A stretch of DNA of 64,000 nucleotides from Dehalococcoidia bacterium (GTDB taxonomy: Bacteria; Chloroflexota; Dehalococcoidia; SM23-28-2; RBG-16-64-32), in the NCBI GenBank assembly GCA_030649945.1, contig JAUSFE010000125.1, positions 1 to 64,000 of the forward strand, read 5' to 3'. Under the pieces are notes generated by a model that was given only the letters and a program-made list of their open reading frames with translations, was not told where the DNA came from and did not search any database. Shown here piece after piece: positions 42,915 to 50,741 of the stretch. A program made the position numbers and the translations under genes. The stretch's first letter is position 1. Every line of letters starts with the position of its first letter.

Positions 42915-44249
42915 TTACAGGATCGGCAGGTAGCGCTTCAGCTCGTAGTCCGTCACCTGTCGCCTGAAGTTACTCCACTCGATCTTCTTGTTCAGGAGCA
43001 GGCTGTCCACCAGGTGGTCGCCCAGGCAGCGGCGCAGCAGCTCGCTCCCCTCCGCGGCTTCGATCGCCTCCCCGAGGCTGCCGGGCAGGTGGTCGATGCC
43101 GCGCGCCTTGCGCTCCTCCTCGGTCATCTCGAAGACGTTCTCTTCCACCGGCTCCGGGCAGGGGTACTCCTTCTCGATGCCCTCCAGGCCGGCCGCCAGC
43201 ATGACGGCGAAGACCAGGTACGGGTTGCAGGCCGGGTCCGCGGCGCGGTATTCGATGCGGGTGGCGTTCTCCTTGCCCGGCTTGTACTCCGGGACGCGGA
43301 TCAGGTCGGAGCGGTTGCGGCGGGCCCAGGAGAGGTAGACGGGGGCCTCGAAGCCGGGGACCAGCCGTTTGTAGGAGTTGATCCACTGGCTGCCAAGGAG
43401 GGTGATCTCCTTGGCGTGGCGGAGGAGCCCGGCGACGTAACTGCGGGCGAGGGCCGAGAGGTGATAGGGGTCTGCCGGGTCGAAGAAGGCGTTGCGCTCG
43501 CCCTTGAAGAGCGACTGGTGCACGTGCATGCCGGAGCCGTTCTCGTCGGCCAGCGGCTTGGGCATGAAGGTGGCGTAGACGCCGTTCTTGATGGCGACCT
43601 CCTTCACCACCAGGCGGTAGGTCATGGTGTTGTCGGCCATGGTCAGGGCGTCCGTATAGCGCAGGTCTATCTCGTGCTGGGAAGGGGCGACCTCGTGGTG
43701 CGAGGCCTCGACGGGGATGCCCAGCTCCTCGAGCGTGAGGACGGTCTCGCGGCGGAGGTCCGTGGCGGCGTCCAGGGGCGTCAGGTCGAAGTAGCCGCCG
43801 GTGTCCAGGACCTGCGTGCCGTCGGAGCCGGCGAAGTAGAAGTACTCCAGCTCCGGGCCCACGTAGAAAGTGTATCCCAGGTCGGTCGCGCGCTGGAGGT
43901 TGCGGCGCAGGACATAGCGGGGGTCGCCCGCGAACGGCGAGCCGTCCGGCATCAGGATATCGCAGAACATGCGGGCGACGCGGTTCTCGGCCGGGCGCCA
44001 GGGGAGGATGGCGAAGGTGGCCGGGTCCGGCATCGCCATCATGTCGGACTCGTCGATGCGCGCGAAGCCTTCGATGGAGGAGCCGTCGAAGCCGACGCCC
44101 TCCTCGAGCGCCTCGGGGAGCTCAGCGACGGTGATGGCGACGCTCTTGAGCGAGCCGAGGATGTCCGTGAACCACAGGCGTATGAACCTCACGTCATGTT
44201 CGCGGGCCATCTGGAGGACGTAGTCCATGCTTTCGTTGCGGTCGTTCAT
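42915..44249 (-). CDS. Glutamine synthetase, type I without adenylylation Tyr
   Basis: 444 residues from ATG 44249, with GGAGAGGAAA on the minus strand upstream. Catalytic motifs: GFDGSSIEGFARIDESDMMAMPD, ASHHEVAPSQHEIDLRY, NGSGMHVHQSLFKGERNAFFD and [34 protein letters not shown]. At the adenylylation loop it reads NVFEMTEEERKARG, with Phe instead of Tyr, so it resembles the GSI-alpha type that is inhibited by feedback rather than by adenylylation. It follows the other glutamine synthetase gene on the same strand with about 90 bases and a palindrome between. Confidence 0.9.
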   Translation of the reverse strand: MNDRNESMDYVLQMAREHDVRFIRLWFTDILGSLKSVAITVAELPEALEEGVGFDGSSIEGFARIDESDMMAMPDPATFAILPWRPAENRVARMFCDILMPDGSPFAGDPRYVLRRNLQRATDLGYTFYVGPELEYFYFAGSDGTQVLDTGGYFDLTPLDAATDLRRETVLTLEELGIPVEASHHEVAPSQHEIDLRYTDALTMADNTMTYRLVVKEVAIKNGVYATFMPKPLADENGSGMHVHQSLFKGERNAFFDPADPYHLSALARSYVAGLLRHAKEITLLGSQWINSYKRLVPGFEAPVYLSWARRNRSDLIRVPEYKPGKENATRIEYRAADPACNPYLVFAVMLAAGLEGIEKEYPCPEPVEENVFEMTEEERKARGIDHLPGSLGEAIEAAEGSELLRRCLGDHLVDSLLLNKKIEWSNFRRQVTDYELKRYLPIL

Positions 44250-44290
44250 GTCGTTTCCTCTCCGGTGGCCCTCTGCTGCCAGTGTGCGTA

Positions 44291-44313
44291 GGGGCGGGTT
44301 TGAAACCCGCCCC
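44291..44313. repeat. TTTGAAA-centred palindrome between the glnA genes
   Basis: GGGGCGGGTTT-G-AAACCCGCCCC, perfect 11-base arms (44291-44301 and 44303-44313). Related copies: 45885-45913 and 53266-53285. Confidence 0.65.
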
Positions 44314-44340
44314 CACCGGCCGGTCATCGCCCAAACGCTC

Positions 44341-45786
44341 CTACACGTCGAAGTAGAGGTGGAACTCCCAGGGGTGCGGCCGCAGGCGGACGGGGTCGAT
44401 CTCCGCCTCGCGCTTGTACTCCAGCCAGACGTCCAGGACGTCTTGCGTGAAGACGCCGCCCTTAAGGAGATAGTCATGGTCCTGCTCCAGCGCGCGCAGG
44501 GCCTCGTCCAGGGAAGCGGGAACGGTCTTCAGGCGGGCGGCCTCTTTGGGTGAGAGGTCGTAGGTGTTCTTCTCCAGAGGCGGGCCGGGATCGATCTGGT
44601 TCTCGACGCCGTCAAGGCCGGCCATGAGCATGGCGGAGAAGCCCAGGTAGGGGTTGCAGGCCGGGTCCGGCGGGCGGAACTCGATGCGCTTGGCCTTGGG
44701 CTGGGCGGTGTACATGGGTATGCGGGCCGCGGCAGAGCGGTTGCGGGCGGAGTAGACCAGGTTCACCGGCGCCTCGTAGCCCGGCACCAGGCGCTTGTAG
44801 GAGTTGGTGGTAGGGGCGCAGAAGGCCATCAGGGAGCGGCCGTGCTTGAGGAGGCCGCCGATGTACCAGCGGCACATCTGGCTGGTCATGGCGTAGCCCG
44901 TCTTGTCGAAGAAGAGGGGCTGGCCGTTCTTCCAGAGTGACTGGTGGGTGTGCATGCCGGAGCCGTTGTCGCCGTAGAGCGGCTTGGGCATGAAGGTGGC
45001 GACCTTGTTGTGCTTGCGGGCGATGTTCTTGACGATGTACTTGTACCAGAGCACGTTGTCCGCCTGGGCCACCAGCGTGCCGTACTTCATATCGATTTCA
45101 CACTGGCCGGCCGTGGCCACCTCGTGGTGGTGGACCTCTATGGTGATGCCCACCTTCTCCATCTCGATCACCATCTCGCTGCGGATGTCCTGCAGGGAGT
45201 CGTGCGGGGGCACCGGGAAGTAGCCTTCCTTGAAGCGCGGCTTGTACCCCAGGTTCGGGTTCTCCTCGCGCCCGGTGTTCCATTCGCCCTCGATGGAGTC
45301 CACGTAGTAGTAGCCGCTGTTCTCCGTCTGGTCGAAGCGGATGTCGTCAAAGATGAAGAACTCCAGCTCCGGCCCCCAGAAAGAGGTGTCCGCGAGGCCG
45401 GTGGAAGTGAGGTACTGCTCGGCCTTCTTGGCGATGTAGCGGGGGTCACGCGTGTAGGGCTCGTGGGTGACGGGGTCCTGGATATCGCAGATGAGGGACA
45501 GCGTTGGCACCTCGCAGGCGGGGTCGATGCGGGCCGTGGCCGGATCCGGGATCAGGATCATGTCCGATTCCTGGATCTTCTGGAAGCCGCGGATGCTGGA
45601 ACCATCGAAGCCGATGCCGTCCACCCAGATAGAGGTCTGAATGTCCTCCAGCTCCTGTAGCTCCCGCGGCGGGATGGAGAAGTGCTGCCAGAGGCCGGGC
45701 AGGTCGTTGAACTTGAGGTCGACGATCTGGATGTTCTCCTTCTTGATCAGATCGGCGACTTTCTGGGCGGCGTCTTGTGGCGTCAA
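44341..45786 (-). CDS. glnA: Glutamine synthetase, type I with adenylylation Tyr
   Basis: Makes glutamine from glutamate and ammonia; 481 residues. ATG 45786 has AAGGAGGG upstream on the minus strand. Motifs: [62 protein letters not shown] and [33 protein letters not shown]. The adenylylation loop reads [16 protein letters not shown] with the target Tyr kept, so activity control by modification is likely, although no adenylyltransferase gene is in the window. Upstream GTTAC boxes suggest nitrogen control of transcription. Confidence 0.95.
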   Translation of the reverse strand: MTPQDAAQKVADLIKKENIQIVDLKFNDLPGLWQHFSIPPRELQELEDIQTSIWVDGIGFDGSSIRGFQKIQESDMILIPDPATARIDPACEVPTLSLICDIQDPVTHEPYTRDPRYIAKKAEQYLTSTGLADTSFWGPELEFFIFDDIRFDQTENSGYYYVDSIEGEWNTGREENPNLGYKPRFKEGYFPVPPHDSLQDIRSEMVIEMEKVGITIEVHHHEVATAGQCEIDMKYGTLVAQADNVLWYKYIVKNIARKHNKVATFMPKPLYGDNGSGMHTHQSLWKNGQPLFFDKTGYAMTSQMCRWYIGGLLKHGRSLMAFCAPTTNSYKRLVPGYEAPVNLVYSARNRSAAARIPMYTAQPKAKRIEFRPPDPACNPYLGFSAMLMAGLDGVENQIDPGPPLEKNTYDLSPKEAARLKTVPASLDEALRALEQDHDYLLKGGVFTQDVLDVWLEYKREAEIDPVRLRPHPWEFHLYFDV

Positions 45787-45822
45787 ACTTTCCCTCCTTG
45801 GGTCTGTGAGTATGCGAGCCTG

Positions 45823-45876
45823 ATTATAGGCAGCCGGTTCGCTAACGGCGAGGCCTGAACGTTACGAGCGTGTTAC
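45823..45876 (-). promoter_or_regulatory. glnA promoter with paired GTAAC boxes
   Basis: Read on the minus strand, GTAAC (45876-45872), six bases, GTAAC (45865-45861), then a perfect -10 TATAAT (45828-45823), with no recognisable -35 box. The boxes fall about 45-60 bases before the predicted transcript start. That is where an OmpR/GlnR-type activator would bind to replace a poor -35. Confidence 0.6.
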
Positions 45877-45884
45877 GCCGTGCG

Positions 45885-45913
45885 GCAGGGGCGGGCTTGA
45901 AACCCGCCCCTGC
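45885..45913. repeat. TTGAAA-centred palindrome between glnB and glnA
   Basis: GCAGGGGCGGG and CCCGCCCCTGC are the arms around CTTGAAA. It sits between the PII stop and the GTTAC boxes of glnA. Confidence 0.65.
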
Positions 45914-45929
45914 CCCCGGTTGCATTGCG

Positions 45930-46280
45930 CTAGACCGCCGCCTCGCCCCGTTCGCCGGTGCGCACGCGGATGGCGTCCGCGACCGGCATGAGGAAGATCT
46001 TGCCGTCGCCGATGTTGCCGGTGCGGGCGGCGTCGCAGATCACTTTGACGGCGCGCTCGCTGTCGCTGTCCTTGACGACGACTTCGATCTTGACCTTGGG
46101 GAGCATGTCCACGGTGTAGGTCTCGCCGCCGCGGCCGGTATGGACGATGCCGCGCTGGACGCCGCGGCCCGTGACATGGACTATGTTCAAGCCGGTGAAG
46201 CCCGCAGCGGCCAGGGCGTCCTTCACGCTGTCCAGCTTCTCGGGCCGGATGATCGCCTCTATCTTGTGCATATTCTTCAA
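45930..46280 (-). CDS. PII signal protein
   Basis: 116 residues, trimeric nitrogen sensor. MHKIEAIIRPEKLDSVKDALAAAGFTGLNIVHVTGRG, LPKVKIEVVV and ARTGNIGDGKIFLMPVADAIRVRTGERG are canonical (ATP and 2-oxoglutarate sites). The T-loop reads GVQRGIVHTGRGGETYTVD, one residue longer than in E. coli GlnB, and the Tyr in the Tyr51 position is kept. It starts 10 bases after amtB, so it is probably a GlnK-type partner that blocks the transporter. GlnB and GlnK cannot be told apart from sequence alone. Confidence 0.93.
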   Translation of the reverse strand: MKNMHKIEAIIRPEKLDSVKDALAAAGFTGLNIVHVTGRGVQRGIVHTGRGGETYTVDMLPKVKIEVVVKDSDSERAVKVICDAARTGNIGDGKIFLMPVADAIRVRTGERGEAAV

Positions 46281-46290
46281 AGCTCCTTAA

Positions 46291-47628
46291 CTAGGCTTCG
46301 CTGCCGCTGGGCCGGGGCAGGGGCGCCGCGGCGGGCAAGGGGGCGGAAGAGGACCTGAACTGCGGGACGGATATCGCCCCTTCGTCGAACACGTAGCCGC
46401 GCTCGCCGTGCTGGGTGACGTCCAGGCCGAGTTCCTCTTCTTCCTCGCTGACGCGGAGGCCCATGGTCAGGTCAAGCACCTTAAGGATAATGGCCGTGAC
46501 GATGAAGGAATAGGCGCCGACGGCGCCAATGGCGACAAGCTGGTCCAGAACCTGGCTGCCTTCCCCGTGGATCAGGCCGTCAAACCCGCCCACGCTGGCG
46601 GCGGCGAATATGCCGGTGGCGAGGGCGCCCCAGGTCCCGCCGACGCCGTGGACGGCTACGACATCCAGGGAGTCGTCCACGGAAGTGCGGGCGCGCAGCC
46701 GGATTGCGAGATAACAGATGACGCCCGCCACACCACCGATGACGATCGACTCCATAGGCTCGACGAAGCCTGAGGCCGGCGTGATGGCGACCAGTCCGGC
46801 CACGCAGCCGGCGGCGGCGCCGACGACGCTCGCCTTGCCGGTGAGCGCCCAGCTGGCGAACATCCAGGAAAGGGCGGCGGCGGCGGCGGCAGTGTTCGTG
46901 ACCACGAAGGCGTTGGCGGCCTGGCCGTTGGCGGCGCCGGCGCTGCCGGCGTTGAAGCCAAACCAGCCGAACCAGAGGATGGCGGCGCCCAGGACGATGT
47001 AGGTGACGTTGTGGGGCTCCATGGGCTCCTTGCCGAAGCCCTTGCGCCGGCCGTAAAAGATGGCGGCAGCCAGGGCGGCGGCGCCGGCGTTGACGTGGAT
47101 GGCCGTGCCCCCCGCGAAGTCCAGGGCGTTGATGCCGCCCGGATCAAGGACGCCCAGCCAGCCGGTGCCGAAGACCCAGTGAGCTACCGGATCGTAGACG
47201 AGGAAGGACCAGGCGAGCATAAACACGAGGAATGTGCTGAACTTGGCCCGCTCCGCGAAGGCGCCGGTGATCAGCGCCGGGGTGATGATGGCAAACATCG
47301 CCTGGAAGATCATGAACGCCTCGAGCGGGACGCCGGTGGCTGATGTGTACGGGTCGCCTGGCGTCAGGCCTACGTCCTTGAGGCCCAGGTAGTCCAGGTT
47401 GCCGATGATGCCTCCCTCGTCCGGGCCGAACGCCAGCGAATAGCCGATGACGACCCACTGGATACCGACTAGGGCAACGACAATGAAGCTCTGCATGATG
47501 GTGCCCAGTACGTTCTTGCTGCGCGTGAATCCCGCGTAGAAGAAGCCGAGGCCGGGCGTCATGAACATGACGAGGGCGGCGGCGGCCAGCACCCACGCGG
47601 TATTACCGCTATTTATTTCGACTGGCAT
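46291..47628 (-). CDS. amtB: Ammonium transporter
   Basis: 445 residues, about eleven membrane helices. NSGNTAWVLAAAALVMFMTPGLGFFYAGFTRSKNVLGTIMQSF, ALITGAFAERAKF, LDFAGGTAIHVNAGAAALAAAIFYG (first pore His) and VVAVHGVGGTWGALATGIFA (second pore His) are canonical. The ATG at 47628 has AGGGGGTGA upstream. It is cotranscribed with the PII gene. The C-terminal tail (about 400-445) would contact PII. Confidence 0.95.
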   Translation of the reverse strand: MPVEINSGNTAWVLAAAALVMFMTPGLGFFYAGFTRSKNVLGTIMQSFIVVALVGIQWVVIGYSLAFGPDEGGIIGNLDYLGLKDVGLTPGDPYTSATGVPLEAFMIFQAMFAIITPALITGAFAERAKFSTFLVFMLAWSFLVYDPVAHWVFGTGWLGVLDPGGINALDFAGGTAIHVNAGAAALAAAIFYGRRKGFGKEPMEPHNVTYIVLGAAILWFGWFGFNAGSAGAANGQAANAFVVTNTAAAAAALSWMFASWALTGKASVVGAAAGCVAGLVAITPASGFVEPMESIVIGGVAGVICYLAIRLRARTSVDDSLDVVAVHGVGGTWGALATGIFAAASVGGFDGLIHGEGSQVLDQLVAIGAVGAYSFIVTAIILKVLDLTMGLRVSEEEEELGLDVTQHGERGYVFDEGAISVPQFRSSSAPLPAAAPLPRPSGSEA

Positions 47629-47646
47629 AACTTATAGTCACCCCCT

Positions 47647-47675
47647 ATAAAAGATTTGCTTGCCGCAAACAGTAA
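47647..47675 (-). promoter_or_regulatory. amtB promoter
   Basis: On the minus strand TTACTG (47675-47670), a 17-base spacer and TTTTAT (47652-47647). The predicted transcript start is near 47640. Confidence 0.5.
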
Positions 47676-47695
47676 CATGCGGTCGCGCGCGATAT

Positions 47696-47733
47696 GTTAC
47701 GGCCGTGTTACGGCGCGATTAAGCGGGTGTTAC
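47696..47733 (-). promoter_or_regulatory. GTTAC box array upstream of amtB
   Basis: Written on the plus strand: GTTAC (47696-47700), GTTAC (47707-47711), a degenerate ATTAA (47718-47722) and GTTAC (47729-47733). Each lies exactly 11 bases from the next, one helical turn. The array begins about 56 bases upstream of the predicted amtB transcript start. The pair spacing equals that at glnA. Confidence 0.6.
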
Positions 47734-47938
47734 GGAGATCAGTACGGTGCTGAAGTAAGGGAAGTGCAGGGGCGCATGCTCCGGCGCCTGCCCTGAGCGT
47801 AGTCGAAGGGCCGGGGGGCTTGGGGGGTGTCCCCCCATCCCCTCCCTCCAATGTAGGCGGAGCAGACCGAGAGGGATGCGCAGCCGCCGCGGCGTTTGCT
47901 TCGAAGAACTTCTGACTGCACACCAGCAAGCCGCCGGG

Positions 47939-48595
47939 TCAGGAAATGACCCGGAAGCGGTAGCCCACGTTGCGCACCGTCTCGATGAAGGCGTGGTGGC
48001 GGTCCTCGATCTTGGCGCGCAGGCGGCGGATGTGCACGTCCACGGTGCGGCCGCCGCCGTAGAAGTCGTACCCCCAGACCTTGTTCAGCAGAGCCTCGCG
48101 GGTGAAGACGCGGTCCCGGTTGGTGGCGAGGAAGCGCAGTAGCTCGTACTCCTTGAAGGTCAGCTCCACGGGCCGGCCGGCGACGTGCACGGTGTAGCCG
48201 GCAAAGTCCATCACCAGGTCGCCGCACTTGAGGACGTTGCGGGAGTCCACGCGGTGCCGCTTCCAGATAGCCTGCCGGACCCTGGCGCACAGCTCCTGGG
48301 CGGGCGCCGTGGACACGAGGAAGTCCTCAAGGTCTCGGGCGGGGTCCAGGTTGGCCAGCTGCTCTCGGCTGACGATGGCGATGACGGGCGGCGAGTCGCC
48401 GCGCTGGGCGGCCTCCAGCCAGTGCCTGGCGGCTGGGTCCTCGGCGGCGGAGGCGAGGTCAATGACGACGACATCGCACTCCGCCGGGGGCGTGTCGCCG
48501 GCGCCGGGCAGGCGGTGTGCGACCACGAAGCCGTCATCTGCGAGGGCGGCGGCGAAGGCGGCGGAGTCATCGCCAATAAGGAGGACGTTTCGCAT
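47939..48595 (-). CDS. Orphan OmpR-family regulator, GlnR-like
   Basis: 218 residues. The N-terminal receiver-like domain (about 1-115) keeps the Asp in CDVVVIDLASA but lacks the Lys-Pro motif after the last strand (DFLVSTAPAQEL), so normal phosphorylation is doubtful. The C-terminal winged helix is intact: KCGDLVMDFAGYTVHVAGRPVELTFKEYELLRFLATNRDRVFTREALLNKVWGYDFYGGGRTVDVHIRRLRAKIE. No histidine kinase is adjacent. Together with amtB, PII and glnA next door, this fits a GlnR-type nitrogen regulator. The ATG lies 7 bases after a CATAAT box. Confidence 0.85.
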   Translation of the reverse strand: MRNVLLIGDDSAAFAAALADDGFVVAHRLPGAGDTPPAECDVVVIDLASAAEDPAARHWLEAAQRGDSPPVIAIVSREQLANLDPARDLEDFLVSTAPAQELCARVRQAIWKRHRVDSRNVLKCGDLVMDFAGYTVHVAGRPVELTFKEYELLRFLATNRDRVFTREALLNKVWGYDFYGGGRTVDVHIRRLRAKIEDRHHAFIETVRNVGYRFRVIS

Positions 48596-48602
48596 AGAGA
48601 GA

Positions 48603-48608
48603 ATTATG
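48603..48608 (-). promoter_or_regulatory. -10 box of the response regulator gene, leaderless layout
   Basis: Minus-strand CATAAT (48608-48603) stands 7 bases before ATG 48595. There is no ribosome site and only a weak -35. Confidence 0.45.
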
Positions 48609-48669
48609 CCATACGGTAGCGGTCAGCGGCGGAACGTCTTTGCGGAGGGCAGATGGCTGATACCCCTGG

Positions 48670-48719
48670 GCTGATGGCTGATAGCTGATGGCTGATAGCT
48701 GATGGCTGATGGCTGATAA
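48670..48719 (+). repeat. GCTGATGGCTGATA microsatellite
   Basis: Seven or so units of GCTGATGG and GCTGATAG in tandem. Non-coding, between the response regulator and lipA. Confidence 0.8.
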
Positions 48720-48730
48720 CCAACGTAGGC

Positions 48731-48780
48731 CGGTACATTCAGGTGCCCGCAGCGCCGTTCAGGCGCGCCCAGCGCTCCGC
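48731..48780. repeat. Composite TTCA-loop palindrome, inverted copy of 27284
   Basis: CGGTACATTCAGGTGCCCGC followed by AGCGCCGTTCAGGCGCGCCC. Its reverse complement matches 27284-27337 with few differences. Confidence 0.6.
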
Positions 48781-48837
48781 GTTTGGTCTAACGTAGGCGG
48801 GCACCTATGAAGCAGCCGTCAGCGGTCAGCGGTGCGT

Positions 48838-48843
48838 TAGAAT
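48838..48843 (+). promoter_or_regulatory. -10 box of lipA, leaderless layout
   Basis: TAGAAT (48838-48843) is followed 6 bases later by the GTG start at 48850. No ribosome site is present. Confidence 0.45.
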
Positions 48844-48849
48844 GGGGGC

Positions 48850-49809
48850 GTGGTGGCCGAGAGAGGCGATCCCCTGAGCGCAGCGGCGGTTCCTGTGGCC
48901 GAGGACCGGGTGGCCGCGGGCCGCAAGCCGCCCTGGCTGAAGGTCAGGTTCCCGGGCGGGCCGGCCTACATGCGCCTGAAGGGGATCATGCGGGAGGGTC
49001 GCCTGCACACCGTGTGCCAGGAGGCGCACTGCCCGAACATCGGCGAGTGCTGGGAGGCGGGGACGGCGACGTTCATGATCCTGGGCGACACCTGCACGCG
49101 CGCCTGCGGCTTCTGCGCGGTGAAGACGGGCCGGCCACCGGCGCTGGACCAACTGGAGCCTGTGCGCGTGGCCAATGCGGTCCGCCAGATGGGACTCGCG
49201 CATGCGGTGGTGACGTCCGTGAACCGGGACGACGAGGAGGACGGCGGCGCTCGCATCTTCGCGGCGACGATCACCTGGATCCGCAAGCTCTCGCCCGGTA
49301 CGACGGTGGAGGTGCTGATCCCGGACTTCATGGGCAACTGGGACGCGCTGGCGGCGGTGATGGCGGCGCGGCCGGAGATCCTGGACCACAACACGGAGAC
49401 CGTGCCCCGCCTCCACCGCCGGGTGCGCCCGAAAGCCCGCTACGAGCGCTCTCTGGCGCTGCTGCGGCGGGCCCGGGAACTGGACCCGGGCACGGTCACC
49501 AAGAGCGGGCTGATGGTGGGGCTGGGCGAGACGAAGCACGAGCTGCTGATGGTGTTCGCGGACCTGGTGGACGCCGGCTGCGAGGTGCTGACGCTGGGCC
49601 AGTACCTGCGGCCCAGCGCGAAGCACCTGCCGGTGGAGCGCTACTACCACCCGGACGAGTTCGCGGAGCTGCGCGCGGAGGCGCTGGCGCTGGGGTTCCG
49701 GCATGTGGAGGCGGGGCCGCTGGTGCGGTCCTCGTACCACGCGGAGCGGCAGGTGGCGGGGGTGAGGGCGGCCGGCGGGACGGCGCTGCGCCTGGAGGCG
49801 AGAGGCTAG
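48850..49809 (+). CDS. lipA: Lipoyl synthase
   Basis: Radical SAM enzyme of 319 residues that inserts two sulfurs into octanoyl groups on GcvH and 2-oxoacid dehydrogenases. The auxiliary cluster motif is [13 protein letters not shown], the radical SAM motif is [13 protein letters not shown], and the C-terminal RSSY that binds the auxiliary cluster is in [11 protein letters not shown]. The GTG start at 48850 sits 6 bases after a -10 box. No lipB or lplA is nearby. Confidence 0.95.
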   Translation: MVAERGDPLSAAAVPVAEDRVAAGRKPPWLKVRFPGGPAYMRLKGIMREGRLHTVCQEAHCPNIGECWEAGTATFMILGDTCTRACGFCAVKTGRPPALDQLEPVRVANAVRQMGLAHAVVTSVNRDDEEDGGARIFAATITWIRKLSPGTTVEVLIPDFMGNWDALAAVMAARPEILDHNTETVPRLHRRVRPKARYERSLALLRRARELDPGTVTKSGLMVGLGETKHELLMVFADLVDAGCEVLTLGQYLRPSAKHLPVERYYHPDEFAELRAEALALGFRHVEAGPLVRSSYHAERQVAGVRAAGGTALRLEARG

Positions 49810-49872
49810 GGGCTACGGGCGATCAGGCAAGCAAGCAATCTTGAGCCGGGCTGACTGACCCTGGAGGGATCC

Positions 49873-50553
49873 CTACGCCTCGCTGATATCGACGGAGATG
49901 ACGGCGTCGCCCTGCTCGATGCAATCGACGACTTCCATTCCCTCAGTGACGCTGCCGAAGGCGGTGTAAGCGCCGGTGAGGTGCGCGGCGTTGCCGAAGG
50001 TGACGAACCACTGGCTGCCACCGCTGTTCACGTCCTGCGACCGCGCCATGCCCACGGTCCCGCGCTCGAAGGCGATATCGTTGAACTCGGCCGGGACGCT
50101 GTAGCCGGGGCCGCCGCTGCCGGTGCCGGTAGGGTCGCCCGTCTGGGCCACGAAGCCGGGGACGACGCGGTGGAACTTGGCGCCGTTGAAAAAGCCGTCT
50201 CGAGCCAGGAAGACGAAGCTATTGACGGTCTCCGGCGCCTGGGAGGCGCGCAGGACCATCGTGAAGTCGCCGCGCACCGTCTTGACGATGGCGTTGTAGT
50301 CCTTCGCGGTGTCGATGCTGATGGCGGGCCGGGAGGCGTATTTCTTGTTCACATCAGGCTCCGGTGCTGTGCCCGAGGGAGGCGGGCAGTTGGCTGGCTG
50401 GGTGGGGCTCGCGGCCGCTGCGGCCGTCGGGCGGCCGGTCGGACTGCTCGCCGAGCTGTCCTCTTCGCCGCCGCCGCAGGCCGCGAGGACCAGCGACACG
50501 CAGACGAAGGAGAGGGCCGCGAGCAGCGGGGCGAGCCGTTTCGGATTGCGCAT
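49873..50553 (-). CDS. Cyclophilin-type peptidyl-prolyl isomerase lipoprotein
   Basis: 226 residues from ATG 50553. Lipoprotein signal with lipobox LVLAAC (Cys at about residue 26), then a Ser/Thr/Pro-rich linker and a cyclophilin domain: NSFVFLARDGFFNGAKFHRVVPGFVAQTGDPTGTGSGGPGY, GTVGMARSQDVNSGGSQWFVTFGNAAHLTGAYTAFGSVTEGMEVVD. Probably folds exported proteins at the membrane surface. The upstream promoter is very good and leaves no room for a leader. Confidence 0.9.
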   Translation of the reverse strand: MRNPKRLAPLLAALSFVCVSLVLAACGGGEEDSSASSPTGRPTAAAAASPTQPANCPPPSGTAPEPDVNKKYASRPAISIDTAKDYNAIVKTVRGDFTMVLRASQAPETVNSFVFLARDGFFNGAKFHRVVPGFVAQTGDPTGTGSGGPGYSVPAEFNDIAFERGTVGMARSQDVNSGGSQWFVTFGNAAHLTGAYTAFGSVTEGMEVVDCIEQGDAVISVDISEA

Positions 50554-50560
50554 GGTGGCT

Positions 50561-50589
50561 ATGATGGCATACTGCGGCAGGAGGGTCAA
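50561..50589 (-). promoter_or_regulatory. Leaderless-type promoter of the cyclophilin gene
   Basis: Minus-strand TTGACC (50589-50584), a 17-base spacer and CATCAT (50566-50561), then exactly 7 bases (AGCCACC) to ATG 50553. No ribosome site. The best single example of the leaderless layout. Confidence 0.6.
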
Positions 50590-50741
50590 AGGGCACAGCG
50601 GCGGACCCTCACCCCGGGGCTCCTGAGGCGGACGGGCGCGGGCTGGTATCCTTGTGTGGGGCTCCGGCGTTCTTACTGGAGACCGGCGGCTGGAACGCCG
50701 GGCGCGGGACGGCGACAGGGAGCGTAGAGAGAGGTCAGGCG

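Larger units (their letters stand above)
47629..47938. other. 310-base regulatory gap between amtB and the response regulator
   Basis: No gene is visible. It holds the amtB promoter (47647-47675), an array of GTTAC boxes (47696-47733), a CCGG-bounded repeat with CCCTGAGCGTAGTCGAAGGG (about 47780-47812), and a GGGGGG-TGT-CCCCCC hairpin (47822-47836) that may terminate the regulator transcript. Confidence 0.7.
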
